DNA of 64,000 bases from positions 310,001 through 374,000 of the forward strand of contig JAEPQZ010000014.1 of NCBI GenBank assembly GCA_016758905.1, written 5' to 3'. Below, piece by piece: positions 23,344 to 35,947 of this stretch. The DNA comes from Umbelopsis isabellina. Taxonomy: Eukaryota; Mucoromycota; Umbelopsidomycetes; Umbelopsidales; Umbelopsidaceae. The notes under the pieces are model-generated. The model was not told the DNA's origin. It saw only the letters and a program-made list of their open reading frames with translations, and did no database searches. Position 1 is the first letter of the stretch, and each line of letters opens with the position of its first letter. The translations under genes were made by a program, and so were the position numbers.

Positions 23344-25657
23344 GATTGAAGGTTGCCAAGGAGCGTCTGTGTGGTTACTGAAACTCGTCAGGACGCGTCC
23401 TTTTTATACTTTTGAGACACGGCATCTTGGTGAGTACAACACCCTGCCCGGTCATTACACAAGTAGTTTTATTAGCTTGTATGATGCTAGAAACGGATTG
23501 GTGCCTATAGTCGGCCGGCTCCCCACATTCATTTGAATTTCTTGTGCTACGTTCATTTAATTTCTCACTGGGCCATATAAGCCGTAGGTTTCCCAATACC
23601 GTCCGCCACCCCGCTTATTTGGCGACAATAGTTTATTCTGTGCTGCCGGGCATTATTTCCTTATACAGGGTTAGTTCTATAATGAGTATATAACCGAGAT
23701 ATGATATACGATTGATAAATGATGCTGCAAATCGATCGTTGCGGGGATCGCTGGGAAAACTTGCCAGTAATACTTGTGCACTGTGCAGGCATTCATCCTA
23801 AGGAGCGAAAACCGTATCAACATCAATCAGCAACTTGATGTGTAGTTTGGCAGCATAGCTGATCAGCTGCAAGGCTTCAAGTTGCTGTTTAAAGACGTAA
23901 GCTGAGACTTGGCAAGTCATTCTTACAGGGCTCGATCCGAAAAAGGAAAAAAGTTACTATGATGGGTGCAACTAAGCCAATGATTAGAACATAAGCTAGA
24001 GCCGAACTTGAAGAGCTTGAAGAGCGAACAAAGAAACTCTTCACAATTTATATACGGCGTCCACTTTGCATAATAAGTCAGTCACTCGTCAAGTGACAGG
24101 TGAATGATTCCGGGAACATGTAGACTAAAACACTGGGCCGCTCTGCTCACTTGCGTTATACAGACGGTACCCACAGATACGTGAATGGAAATTATCAATT
24201 GGGTGTCGTCTGCATCTATATCAAAATACAATCTATGCAGGTCTTTTTGTGGTCCCTCTAGTTTAACTAGTGAAAGCCGACAATGCTCTGGCACTACTGG
24301 CAAATTATGCAAGTGGCTTCACCAACTTTCGAGAAAAAGGTAACAGGACTCAATGACTATTTTGCAAAGTGGAATCTTGCTGGTCAACAGCGACAGCAAG
24401 ACTGGCATGATTTCCCACAGCAGTCCAAACCCTGGCTCACGTCCGATGACCATTTTGTAGCAGACAACAACAATGAATCTAATGCTTGCCGATTTTTTGT
24501 CGATCTGTATTTGGTACTCCTGGGGGGGGGGGGGAGCCGGGTTTCGGTAAAAAGTAAAGGATGATGATCAGGCACCTGTTGCTGCAGCGCAAGGCAAGGG
24601 ACAATCATATGGAGGAGCTAGGGAATGATCAAATAAATTACTACTAGAAATATCCGCCACTGGCAATGAAGCAGCCCTTGGTAAACCAAAACAAGGCGCG
24701 ACATGAAATCAAATGAGATGGCCATGCTAAAAAAAAAGAAAGGACTCCGAGAGGGAGCCAATGCGTACCTATTGCGAGCCCCTACATGTCCATGTCAGAT
24801 ATAAACCTTGATATCGGTGCTGACAAGGAGATGTGGAAGAGCGCAAGCTTAGCAGTCTCCTACAAGTGGGTGAGCCTAAGAGACAAAAAGTAGCTGAAGA
24901 CAGCTTTAATACAATTACTCTCAGTTGCTAATCTGTCGACGCTAACAAATAGTATTATGAACAATGAATGATCAATAGAGCTTTAAGTGGATTAGTTGAA
25001 ATTTGGTACTCCAATCATGATATGCAGTTGGGGATAAAGTGTCTTCTGCACAAGCTCCTTCAGGGGTGTCCAAATGACATCGCACTTTGTACTCTAGACT
25101 AATAGGCCATGATCTATTAAAGGACTTTGAATCCTTTGATGATATGTCCAGTTAGTGATATAGGTTCACGGTTGTTGACAGGTAGGGCATGTACACTACA
25201 GCTCTAAAAGTAGATATAGTATGATAGATGATACACTATTTGTTTTAGTAGTGGAGTGCACGTTCCCGATAGCAACTGTAATCTCGATAATGATCAGTTG
25301 ATTCTCGAATAGACATATAGATCGTACACATATCAGTAACCATTATTTCTTTTTTTTATCTGATTTATTCTGGTATGCGTATGAACTATTTCAGTATAGT
25401 GTATAGAATTCTAGGATGTATCCATATGTTTTAGGTTCCATAAGAAATACAAATTAAAGACGAGGCGAATGAGTTGGAGAATAAAGAAGGTAACAAAGCA
25501 TTGACTATTGGAAACTGACTACGGGGCCAAAATGTATTAAGCCGTCTCAATATGAAGGAGAGAAAAAATAACAGAAGCCGATGTTTGACGATTTGCAAAT
25601 TTGATTTTATGGTCGGCAGGTCTAAACACTCGTTTGCGCAAGAAGTCAAATAGTTGC
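23344..25657. other. Long intergenic region with no secure gene
   Basis: About 2.3 kb between two minus-strand genes. It contains the promoter of the GH79 gene near 23400-23600 and a homopolymer of 13 G at 24522-24534. Opposed open frames at 24082-24312 (-) and 24283-24564 (+) share no recognisable domain. The plus-strand stretch near 24270-24350 reads like a short coding fragment, but I could not extend it by splicing. It may hold decayed gene or transposon sequence. Confidence 0.4.
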
Positions 25658-26346
25658 TTAGAAGAAGAGGTAGGATGCAACGCCGAAAGCGACGACCATA
25701 CCACTGGCAGCCAGCTTAGAGGCATCGGACTTGGTAGAAGTGCTGGTGGACGCTTGGCTAGAGCCGGAAGCAGCATTGCTGCTTCCGCTGCTGCCACTAC
25801 CACCACTGCTACCGGCGGGCTTGCTGGCAGTTGCTGGTGCACCAGAGGCAGCTGGAGTAGCGGCAGCTCCAGGTAAAGCAGAGGCAGAGCTGTTGGTGCC
25901 AGTTTCGCCATTAGGTCCCTTGATTTCGAAAAGACCAGTGAAGGCAATATTGGGAGAATTACCGAGCTCGAAAGCATCTAGATATATACAATCCGGTCAG
26001 ACAATGCAAATCATCAATGTTATTTACACAAAATCTATCTTTGCTTACAGTTGGTGGCTGGGGGAAGGTTAGCAGGGATATCCCAGGTGTAGCCTCCTGA
26101 TGCGGTGCTGACGTTGGTGGCAATGGTGGTGACGGGTTGAAGAGCAGTGCTGGCACCTTGTGCGAGGACAATTTGAGGAATACTGTCGGTATTTGGTGAA
26201 ACCCAAGAGATGATGGCTTGCTTTCCGGCAGTATAAACAGTTCCTGTCAAAGGTGACGTGATGGAGACAGGAGCAACTGGGGCAGCGGCTTGAGCGTTCA
26301 CGATGGAAGCGGCGGCGGCGAGGATGGCAAATGAGAGGATCTGCAT
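25658..26346 (-). CDS. GPI-anchored Ser/Ala-rich cell-wall protein, Kre9/Knh-like N-terminal domain
   Basis: Two exons on the minus strand: 26346-26049 and 25977-25658, giving 205 aa. A signal peptide (MQILSFAILAAAASIVNA) is followed by a beta-sandwich of the Ser-Thr-rich GPI-anchored family, with SITSPLTGTVYTAGKQAIISW-like sequence at about residues 28-48 and a WDIPANLPP turn near residue 90. Residues about 130-185 are a Ser/Gly/Ala/Thr linker. The C-terminus is a hydrophobic tail (LAASGMVVAFGVASYLFF) typical of a GPI-attachment signal. Such proteins are displayed on the wall and some assist beta-glucan assembly. The exact role here is not known. Confidence 0.85.
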
Positions 26347-27311
26347 TATGGTGTAGTGTTGATAAAAATAAAGGATGAAAAAGGTATCAACAGCATGAAT
26401 GTTTCATTTATATACAGCTTTTTGAGAAATCCTTTCAACAGGTTCCTAACAAGATCTCCTGAACCTGATTTCAATCGTACTAAAAAAAATAATAATAGCA
26501 GGCGTACATTCAGGATTCAGTGGGGTACTGGGGGTTTCTCAGGTAGAATGGGTAAACTAGAACGTTTCGCGGAGGTCTGATGTTGGCCTGCTTTAAGCTC
26601 CCTAAGAAGCCCCTTTTGTGAGCTGTTGTTGCACATAGCATCCCCAAATAGGCGTGGTTTCTCTCCTGTGCTTGCTGAACCTCCATTAGGGATACTGATG
26701 CCTATTATCTCTTGGACTAGATTTTCCTTGATTATAATTGTCTAGGGGCCATTATATGCAATTGCTTCTAAACATAGTTGCAGCGACCACCCCCTTCGAA
26801 TAAGAGGAGCCATTACAGCTCCATTACGGCTATTTTTTGCTGCCATTCCAACTTTTTTTAATGCCAATTTCTTGCAGCACGTGTAATTGAATGATCTGTA
26901 CAATGACTAGCCAAGTATATATAGATGATTGTATGTATCTAAAAGGTTTTTTTGCACAAGAGATGCTACAAAGCAGGTATCTTTACTGCTGATATTTGTG
27001 ATACTAAACAACGTATTAGTAAACGCCATCAGAGTCTATTTCCTGATGTGCTAATGAAAATGAAATGCTATTGTCACTATGCAGGACAGTGAAACCAAAG
27101 TTGGAAATTGCATAGGCTATTCTATCCCAAACCAGCATATTTGCCATGTACTTGACACTTTTTATATTGAGTTGCATTGTGAGCCAGGCTTCAGGTTACA
27201 TATAATTATAGATGCGTCTGAAGTCCCTGCCACGCCAGAAGCTTTGTGAGGTCCGATTATGTGTGACTGTCACTCCTGGCGCAGCGGTAAAAAAAATGTC
27301 AATTGAGCAGT
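26347..27311. other. Intergenic region between divergent wall-protein and RlmN-like genes
   Basis: About 960 bp with both promoters. A CACGTG occurs at about 26879-26884, with no evidence for its use. I see no gene, RNA or repeat. Confidence 0.4.
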
Positions 27312-28913
27312 ATGTCTATGGCCAAGATCATTGCAACGGAACAAATGCTAAAGTTCAGTACTGTAATACCGAAGCGAGGCTATTCAACGCATGCGCTGAA
27401 GTCATTTGCAGTTCCCAATTTGCCACCTCGGCAAAAGAATCTCATTGGCCTGACATTGAACGAACTTCAACAAGAGCTTTCGGCTGTGCCCGGAGCCAAA
27501 CCATATACTGCCAAGCAAATCTGGTCTTTCTTATACAGGCATGGTAAGGATCGTCAATGTAATGGATATAATTGATTGACAAGCCATAACAAAAAGTTGT
27601 AGGATATAGAGACTTTGACTTGATGTCTAATATTCCAAAATCGGTAATTGCCAATTTAAAGAAACACTATGAGATCAACTACGGTGAAATCAAGGTATGG
27701 ATCACACTGTAACTCGTGCTCGTCATAAAGATATATCACTAATCAATCACCTAGCTCGACAAAATGTCAACGGATGGAACTCGAAAATTTCTCATTGGAT
27801 ACGACACAAAAGCGCATCCTTCCCATATCATCGAATCAGTCATTATACCTGAAACAAAAAGAGCTACCTTATGCTTGTCATCACAAATCGGATGTTCCTT
27901 AGCTTGTACATTTTGTCATACTGGAACCCAGAAATTACAGAGATCATTGACAGCAGCTGAGGTCGTTGGACAATATATGATCGCAGCTCATTCTCAGACC
28001 GATTTTCCCCTCGACGCTACGACAAGACGAAGTTTGTCTAATTTAGTTTTCATGGGGCAAGGAGAACCGCTTTACAATTGGAAAAATACTGCCAAGGCAG
28101 TGTCTATTCTTACACACCCTGATGGATTATGTATCCCCAAGCGCAAAATTACTATATCCACGTCTGGTGTAGCTCCATTGATACCTAAACTGGCATCTGA
28201 ACTCGGTGTAGCCTTGGCTATCTCCTTACACGCCACCAGAGACGAAACTCGCAACCAAATTGTACCCCTAAACAAAACGTATTCTATTGCTGTGGTGTTG
28301 GATGCATGCAAGCAATACGTGCGGCTATTGGGTAAAAGTGCAAAGCGAATTACTTTTGAGTAAGTAGGATCAGGAGGTTTAAATTTCACCTCCGTCTCAA
28401 TGAGTAGGATTATGCCGAAAAACGTGCCCCTGTTCTGACCATTACATCTTTGGCTTGGGTTTTCACAGATATGTTATGCTTCGAGATGTCAACGACTCAA
28501 CCACGGAAGCTCGTGAGCTAGTAAAGTTATTGAAAGAGATACCATCTCATGTCAATTTGATGTAAGTTGGAATCTGATCAAGCAGTCTGCCTGTTCCCGT
28601 TTTTTTTTCTTCAACGTTAACTCATTCATTTCATTCCATAGACCTTGGAACCCTTGGCCGGGTAGTATGTACCAAACTTCGACAAATGAACAAATAGATA
28701 AGTTTGCGGATATCGTGATGAATGGGAATATCCCTTGCACTGTAAGGAGGCCTCGAGGGCAAGGTAAGACATATCGACCTTTATTGTCTTGAAATTAGCT
28801 CTACGTTCTTCCTTGGCTGACGAATTTTTTCATTGCCAGATATCATGGCTGCTTGTGGACAGCTTAAAAGTTCCCATCTGAGCAAGCAAGCTAAAACATC
28901 AATAGCTTTGTAA
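27312..28913 (+). CDS. RlmN-type radical-SAM RNA (adenine-C2) methyltransferase, probably mitochondrial
   Basis: Six exons: 27312-27543, 27603-27694, 27755-28359, 28469-28561, 28642-28763, 28840-28913, giving 405 aa. Bacterial RlmN methylates C2 of adenosine in 23S rRNA and some tRNAs. Seen: an N-terminal helical region (LTLNELQQEL...QIWSFLY), then the radical-SAM cluster motif CSLACTFC (C155, C159, C162). Cysteine C148 lies seven residues before it, as in E. coli C118. GQGEPLYNW, TISTSG and SLHATRDETR follow. RGQDIMAACGQL carries C387, matching the methyl-carrying C355. The first 30 residues are basic and lack acids apart from one Glu (KFSTVIPKRGYSTHALK), like a mitochondrial presequence. 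All key residues are intact. ATG 27318 is an alternative start. RlmN is far better known from bacteria and plastids than from fungi. Confidence 0.92.
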
Positions 28914-29688
28914 ATTCATTCATTGAATCACCTAGGATGTCACCACCCCCTCCTAGTTTGTATATAATCCCCACACATATGCATGAGTAAAGCGGCTTCC
29001 GAGAAAACCGTGAAAAAGAATAAAGTTAGATCCTTTGGCTGATTGCCTGGTTTGTAAGATTTGACATATTTGTACTACGGCCGTCCGGCTTATATATCTT
29101 TTACAGTTTTGTGCTACAAGGTGGTAACAATAGATCTTTCAAACTTGTTATGCAGATGGTGGCTTTCAATCTATATATGGGGCCGAAGCGATTCTTTCCC
29201 TCGATAATGATAAAGCGTGATTAGGGAAAAGGCCGATATTGTTAGCATTACGGAGAAGTTTTCTACTTATCAGTCTAGCATATTAGCATGGGAGACAATG
29301 CTATGTTTCCAATGTATACCTGTGATATAGTCATACAGAACTGTATTAACATGCTCATTCAGTTACAATCGAAGTGCCGATGGGAGATTTTCCGCTCAGA
29401 TGGATTGTCAGTAGTTCTTTGGAGAAAATACGGTTCACTTCAGCTCCGTGTCGGGCGAACACACCATGGCCCGAACCAAATCCACTTTATCGAGGCTGAA
29501 TTCCCCACTACACTGCCAACTATATTCGGCAGTGGCCGGGGCAAGCTGTGCTTCTAGCATTCCCCACATACCAGACTGTGATTTTTTTTCCCACATTAGG
29601 TGTTTGTATTTAAAGGCTGCTTATTTTCCAGCCAATTCCCTTTACATATTCCTTTTTTTTTTTACCCCATTTACGACTCCACTTTACC
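28914..29688. other. Intergenic region upstream of Dal5-type permease
   Basis: About 775 bp. T-rich and pyrimidine tracts lie just before the next start codon (29650-29665). No gene is visible; a short MARTK-like reading near 29466 is discussed under rejected items. Confidence 0.45.
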
Positions 29689-31484
29689 ATGGGTTCACCA
29701 GCAGAAGAAGATGGTCGCTCTGTACACAGTCAACTCAGTGAACATAAAGGAGTCACCTACCTTGAGCAGGTCTTTTCTGGTGGCGAGAAATCCAATATGG
29801 CTGATTATGATCGTATTGATCCGGAAGTAGCAAAATATGCTTCTGAAAAGGCAATCCACATTGATGAGGAGACGAACAAAAGATTGAAGAGGATGATTGA
29901 TAAAAGGATTTTGCTAGTGATGTGCGCTACCTACTTCCTACAGTCTTTGGATAAGGCGACACTTTCATTCTCTGCCATCATGGGTTTACAAAAAGACACT
30001 GGTCTTGTTGGTCAGGAGGTGAGCACAGGCAAATCATTTCCCATATTTATACAATAGCATCATAGACTAAACCGTTTTATAGTACGCCTGGCTCTCCACA
30101 TGTATATACATTGGTATTTTGGTTGTAGAATACCCCATGAACTGGACCATTCAAAGAGTGCCTGTGGCCAAGTTTCTTGCTTTCTGCATTATATGCTGGG
30201 CGGCAGTGCTTTGTTTCCATGCTTTGTGTAAAAATTTTGTTTCTCTATTGGTTGTGCGAACGCTTTTGGGTATTTTTGAATCGGCCTGTCAGCCAGCCTT
30301 CCTGGCACTTTCCAGCATGTGGTATAAGCGAGAAGAGCAAGCATTGACTGTCACGGTAAGGTTTTCCCCGATCATGGATTTTTTTTTTGAGTTTATTTTA
30401 TTTCCATTTCGGTGATTTGCTAAACCATGCTCCACAATATAGTATTGGTTCATGATGAATGGTTTTCAGCAAATCTTTGGAGGTCTACTTGCATATGCCT
30501 TTACTAATATCACAACCGGGCCCTTGAAATCATGGCAATGGCTCTTCCTGTCGTATGGAATTATATCCGTTTTCTGGGGTATTTTTGTGTTGTGGTATCT
30601 GCCCGACAGTCCCATGCGAGCCAAATGCTTCTCAGAAGAAGACAAGAAGCTTATGGTTGAGAGAGTACGATCTAACCAAACCGGCTTGCAAAACAGAAAG
30701 TTCAGAAAAGACCAAGCTATAGAGGCATTGAAGGATCCTCAAGTTTATTGTTATGGACTTATTCAACTCTTCACCACTTTGCCGCAATCTGGAATCGGTG
30801 CCTTTGCCAATATCATCATCAACAGTCTAGGATTTTCAGTTTTAGATACACAACTCCTGGCTATGGTATTGGGTGTTTTGATCATGGCTATGCCGTTGAC
30901 CTCGGCCTATCTTGTGAAGAAGTACAATCAAACTACCCTTACCATGGTTGGCTTTTTGATTCCGTAAGTCAGGGATCATCATCATATTAATGTACTATGG
31001 ATGTCAGAGCTAAGTTATGTGTGAATATTACAGGAGTATCATTGGAACTATTGTGCTCATGACCGTAGCAAACATTGATCTGGCTACAAGAGCTGGCCTC
31101 TTGGTAGCATATTATGTCGTTCTCTCATTCTGGGGTGCATCAACCCTAGCCTTGACGCTCATCACCAAGAATGTTGGTGGTCAAACCAAGAAGAGTATTG
31201 CTGTTGCTGTCAACTTCTTTTGCTGGGCTGCCGGTAATGCCATTGGCCCTCAAGTGTTTCAATCTCAATATGCTCCAAGATATTTCAGCGCTTTCACAGT
31301 CCATCTCATATGCTATGTTTGTGCTATTGCCACCTTGTTGTATCTGAGATATCACTTCAAGAAAATGAATGCGAAGAAGGCAGAATACCTCGAGGGCAAG
31401 GGCAAAGGAAAAGACACTGATTATTTGAAATCATTCGACGATTTGACTGATCGACAAAATCCAAACTTTACTTACATCTATTAG
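29689..31484 (+). CDS. MFS permease of the anion:cation symporter family (Dal5/allantoate type)
   Basis: Four exons: 29689-30018, 30083-30355, 30443-30963, 31034-31484, giving 524 aa. The family imports organic anions such as allantoate, nicotinate, pantothenate or ureido compounds into fungal cells. Seen: a hydrophilic N-terminus of about 80 residues, RILLVMCATYFLQSLDK at helix 1 (the family pattern is near D-K-x-x-L/I), YPMNWTIQRVPVAKFL between helices 2 and 3, RTLLGIFESACQPAF in helix 4, and YLPDSPMRAKCFSEEDK in the central loop. The C-terminal region carries GNAIGPQVF, characteristic of the group. The tail is Lys-rich. Substrate cannot be assigned. Confidence 0.9.
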
Positions 31485-31765
31485 GCTGTAAGAGCCATGA
31501 CTATTCTTATATTTGTACATGTTGTATCACTATAGTAGGTTTATATGAACCAACCATTGAGAAATCCTGTTCATATGAGATCTATATAAATCCATTATTT
31601 CCCCCGTTATTGAGAGTGAAGAAAAGTCACTGTTGGCGGTAAATGTGAATTTTATTGATTGATTAGCATTTGAGTGACTATATGCAAAAAGTGAGTTTTT
31701 GGGGGTCTATAAAGTGTTCATACAATGATTATCCCGTCATTGAGTATGCTGGATTATACACAGAT

Positions 31766-33809
31766 TTAAAATGCCCACAATGACCATTTGGCGGCACTGG
31801 TGTCCTGCAACTCTGGTGTCTCAGTCTCATCATCTTCATCAGTAGGACCGACCGCCTCCAAAGCAGGGAAGAGAGAACTTGGCTTTTCAAAAGCCAAAGC
31901 GGGATCCTTCTTACGCTTTCGTGTCAATTCCTTCTCCAAGAACTGTTTTTATACGCCAAGAAAAACTGGTTAACTTATACACATAGCACAGGTATGAAAA
32001 AACGCTTCACTCACAGTAATATATGTATGATCCAAGAAATCTTCCAAGTTGTAACTGGGCTTGGTGAACTGTTCGGAGAAGATCTTTGCTAAAGTCGCCA
32101 CATTCGGGTAATAGTGATCAGCAAGAGTCTGAAGTTCCCAAAGTGAAGAGTCAATAGCTCCACACTTGTAAGGGTCAGTCTCATTTTCATCAAAAGCATC
32201 TGCGTCTGCACTGTCAACTGCATCACGATGGATCAACACCATGCAAGAAGGATGGCGCTTCAGAAGGTTATATATCATAGCAATAAGAATGACAGTACCA
32301 GCCGGTGGAGCGGTCAATGACAAACGAGCCATACGTTTGATGAAAGCAGCAACGAGTGATGCTGGGAGATGACTTGATTGCAAGAAGAGATCAACTAGAC
32401 GGAAGAATCGGGATCGGTACTTGACATGCATAACATTGGCGTCTAGCAAGCGATAGAGCTTATGATAAAAGTCTGGATAATCCAAGTTGTAGTCTATGAT
32501 TAACGTAAACAGACTGTTCAGAGCCAAAAGACTGATAGCACCACCGGCGTTATATGAATCTGTCAAAAAGTCCATCAACAATCTTGGGTCGGTCATGTGT
32601 GGTATAATACGCTTGTGCATGATGAGGAGCGTCTTTTTGTAAATATCGTTTGGTAACGGAAGCTTCATGAATGCCAACCAACAATTTTGGAGTGCTTTCT
32701 TATGTGTACTCAGGCGTAAGAGAGTATGCTTGCGACCCTCGCCCTGTTTGGTTTCGGTAGTATCCTCGTCCTCTTCCTCATCTGAAGAATCAGCGAAAGC
32801 ATCAGGTTCTGCTTTCACTTTGGCTTCATATGCGGGATCAGGGTGGCCACACCAAAACTCGTCCACTTCAGAAGACGAAGTAGGCATGGTTCTAATGCCC
32901 TCCACAACAGCAAACGTGTTTTGAACCAATGTATTCAAACTGCTAGCTGACAGATTTGACTTTTTCTTTTTCTTTGGACTCTCTGAATCAGGTTTGCTGT
33001 TACCCTCCACTGCAGCATTGAGAATGTCCCTGTAAAACAAGTCATAGTTTAGCACATTGTCAGATATGACTTCCACGCAAATTGGAAAGTACACTTACGC
33101 AGCGTTTTTGAAAAAGTAATATCTGAGATCATCGTACACATTGAGATATTTGCCAACATATTCAGCTTGAAGAGGCTGACTGAAGTTTGTATTGTGCAAA
33201 ACAGCCTCGACAACACGATAGTAGAAATCGTTTGCAAAACTGTGCTTCTTTCTCAAAGTGGACAAGTTTTCTGTTTCAGTCTTTAACAAATTGATCAGAA
33301 TGTTGAGAGCAGGTCGTTGCAAGCCGGGTTCATCGTGGTGGAGCAACTCGCAGAGAAAATTGATGTAGGTATTGTAGTTTTCTCTGAGCCAGTTGTTAAC
33401 TGTCGCCTTTGATGATTCTACTTTCTTTTGTCTTTTCAGATCTCCTTTCAAAAGCAGTGATGTGTATACTCGGTGCAAAGCATGAATACCGGCACTTGTC
33501 ACACCAGCATGATTACCCTAATACCCCACGATTGATCAGTTTGTTGAAGAAGCCTGTTTTATGACACATCCAGCGTTACTAACCTTTGCAATTTCAAAGA
33601 TCTCTACAAGGTTGTTAAGATTGGCTCTGTCGCTTAAACCTGCTTCAAGTACTTTGATCTTTTGTACGGTTGCCTTGTAATCTTGATCTTTGCGAGGACC
33701 CTATGACACTAAACAGTCAGTATAACCAAAGTCAAGCTTATTGCGTTCCACTGTCATGCTAGTTTACCGAGACTTCTCCTCGCTTTCTCTTTTTGATGGG
33801 TTGAGGCAT
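31766..33809 (-). CDS. NOC4: Nucleolar complex protein 4 (Noc4/Utp19)
   Basis: Five exons on the minus strand: 33809-33768, 33700-33584, 33517-33099, 33029-32015, 31942-31766, giving 589 aa. Noc4 is a component of the small-subunit processome and, with Nop14, supports 18S rRNA maturation and export of 40S precursors. The C-terminal half carries the CBF/Mak21-type region: YKKTLLIMHKRIIPHMTDP, LDYPDFYHKLYRLLD, LPASLVAAFIKRMARLSL and NETDPYKCGAIDSSLWEL. The N-terminus is basic (MPQPIKKRKRG), as in a nuclear localisation signal. An acidic stretch follows at about residues 290-305. Length fits fungal Noc4. Confidence 0.93.
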
Positions 33810-35130
33810 GGCTGTTGTAGTTTGAAATGTACAATTCCTCAGCGGATCTTAACCTTTCAACTTTTTTTTTTCTTGATGGTTTTTTGAACAAAGCAGTCAC
33901 AAAATCAAGTTGTACCTTAATTTGCAGCCCCGAACAGGTGGTTAAAGTCATTCTGTATTGGCGAGTTTATTCAGACCATAACGTTTTACTCCCATACAAT
34001 CTCTGCAAATCAATATGAATGGTAATAGCTTTTTTGAGAATAATAGCAAGCTGGATATAAAATTCTCGGCTGAGACTTCGTTCTTTCTCGTGCTTAGATT
34101 TGCTATTCAGAGCGCACTGTAACGCCAGCGAATTGTGCTCCTTGGAAACGTCGCTATATAAAGCATTGCGATCAAGACGACTGTGAAACTAAGCATTAGA
34201 TAGCTTTATTAAACTATAGCATAATCTTTCTACATCGCATGCTTTGCAAAAAACTGACATGTTAAAGAGAGTGGCAGGGAGTACGCCAATCATCAAGGAA
34301 GTTCCATTTAAATTTCTAGAACCACCACAATTAAGCTTACATTGATTGAAGCATGCCCGGTGATAGTCTTGGCTGTCGTTACTGACTTACTATCAGTATC
34401 TGGGGCAAAGAAGTATGTTGTGGAGAATTGTCTCTGGAATCATCAGTTGCTGGTCAATCTACGATGCAAAGAGTTAGCGGAAAGAGTTAGCTTGACAATG
34501 ATGTGGCTATTTAGCATGTTTCTTCAATTGTTAAATAATGTGGGTTCTAACGATTCATAGGAATTTAAAAACACACGGCGAAAGAGAGCAGACTGTATCG
34601 CATTCTGCAAAGAAGCCAAATAAATAAGATAAAATAAGAAGGTTGATTCGCAATCAACTCATGCATTGTATTAAGTTGCTAGCTACTCCAGATGTTTGGG
34701 TCATCCTCGCCTAGCTCCAATTTCCCCTTGGCACGCTATCCAGAGACTGAGCCCCACTTGTGTTTAATTCTTTGTTGTCTGACTTTGAAGCATGCTTGGC
34801 ATTGCATTGGCGGTTAGAAATCCGAGAATATGAGATTGATTTGTCGCCGTTTATGCCACTGCCAAATTCAAATGTCCCCATTAAATGGTCAAGACTTTTT
34901 CAAAGAAAACGGGCGATTTTTGTGAGCATGTATAATAAACAACCTATCAAGTGATTTATTAGGAAGGGGCATAGCGGGGAGAATAGCCTTCAAACATTGA
35001 TGCTATTTTTGAGGGAAAGGATCTAACAAAAAATTGTTGAATACCAGCCAATCGCCAAAACCCTCGTGCAACCGACGGTTCTGTTTATTCTTGACAAATC
35101 TTAGCCTCCATCACTTAAACTTGTTTTGAA
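33810..35130. other. Intergenic region between divergent NOC4 and C2-domain genes
   Basis: About 1.3 kb. The only longish open frames (34342-34560 and 34760-34954, both plus) have no recognisable content. No tRNA or repeat is visible. The last 100 bp are the promoter of the following gene. Confidence 0.45.
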
Positions 35131-35947
35131 ATGACAGGAATCAAGTTTAGAATTGCCCTTATTTGTGGTCGCGATCTTGCTGCTGCGTAAGTAATGCTTT
35201 TCTTTTTTTCTGGACAATATGTTGAGTCTCAACGGTACGGGAAATATTGGTACGCGTACCAGTGTGGACGGAGATTCAGGTGGTTAGGTGGCCAAGTAGT
35301 TTTTGGTGAAGCAGGCAACTAGTACTAATACTAATACAACATCGTATGTAGCGATAAGACAGGGTTCTCTGATCCATATGGAGTCATTCGCATCAAGTAA
35401 GCTGTCAATTTTTTTTATCTTTATTTCTACACCGGCACAGGAGAAAATGTCAAACCAACAATGAACAAAATTTATTTTATCTTGAAAAGTGACAAGAAAT
35501 ATACCACCAAGCATATTAACCAAACTCTGAATCCTGAATGGAATTTCCATTGTGATATTACAATTTCCCCCTCACGAGCACCGAAAGCCATCTCAGTCAC
35601 GCTATGGGACAAGGACACGTTTGGCAGAGACTTTATGGGAGAACTAATGCTGCCTTTCCGTAACGTTTTCGATCGCAACCAGGGCGAAAGAGTTGGAGGG
35701 TTACCTATGAACTTTAATGATCCGGCCAATCAAGCCATGTGGTTTACTTTGAACAAACGTAGTGAAAAAGACAACGTTAAGGGCGAAGTCTTGATGAAGT
35801 TCGGCTTCTTGGAGGACACTGTGCGCAGCCCCACAGAGTGAGTGTGACGTGTTTTTATTCAGATTAAATCTATGTCCTTCATCTAACATGCGTGACAATT
35901 TTTGCCCATTCAGGTACGCTCAATACTTTGATGAAATCACTCGATAA
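35131..35947 (+). CDS. Small single-C2-domain protein
   Basis: Four exons: 35131-35186, 35352-35396, 35490-35837, 35914-35947, giving 160 aa. Nearly the whole protein is one C2 domain, a calcium-dependent phospholipid-binding fold. The first calcium loop reads DKTGFSDPY (D20, D26) and the third reads WDKDTFGRDFMGE, so the acidic calcium ligands are present. TLNPEWN is the usual strand-4 motif. There is no membrane segment or second domain. The closest family types are the C2 domains of Rsp5-like ligases and phosphatidylserine decarboxylase 2, but here the domain stands alone. Probably a cytosolic protein recruited to membranes. Confidence 0.88.

Noticed and set aside
24082-24564. Overlapping opposed open frames next to the 13-G run
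   Set aside because: They cannot both be genes, neither has a recognisable domain, and no splicing extends them. Kept only as an unexplained region.
29466-29500. A reading beginning MARTKST, like the histone H3 N-terminus
   Set aside because: Only the first five residues agree. The following sequence has none of the H3 tail or core, and the segment lies in the promoter of the Dal5-type permease.
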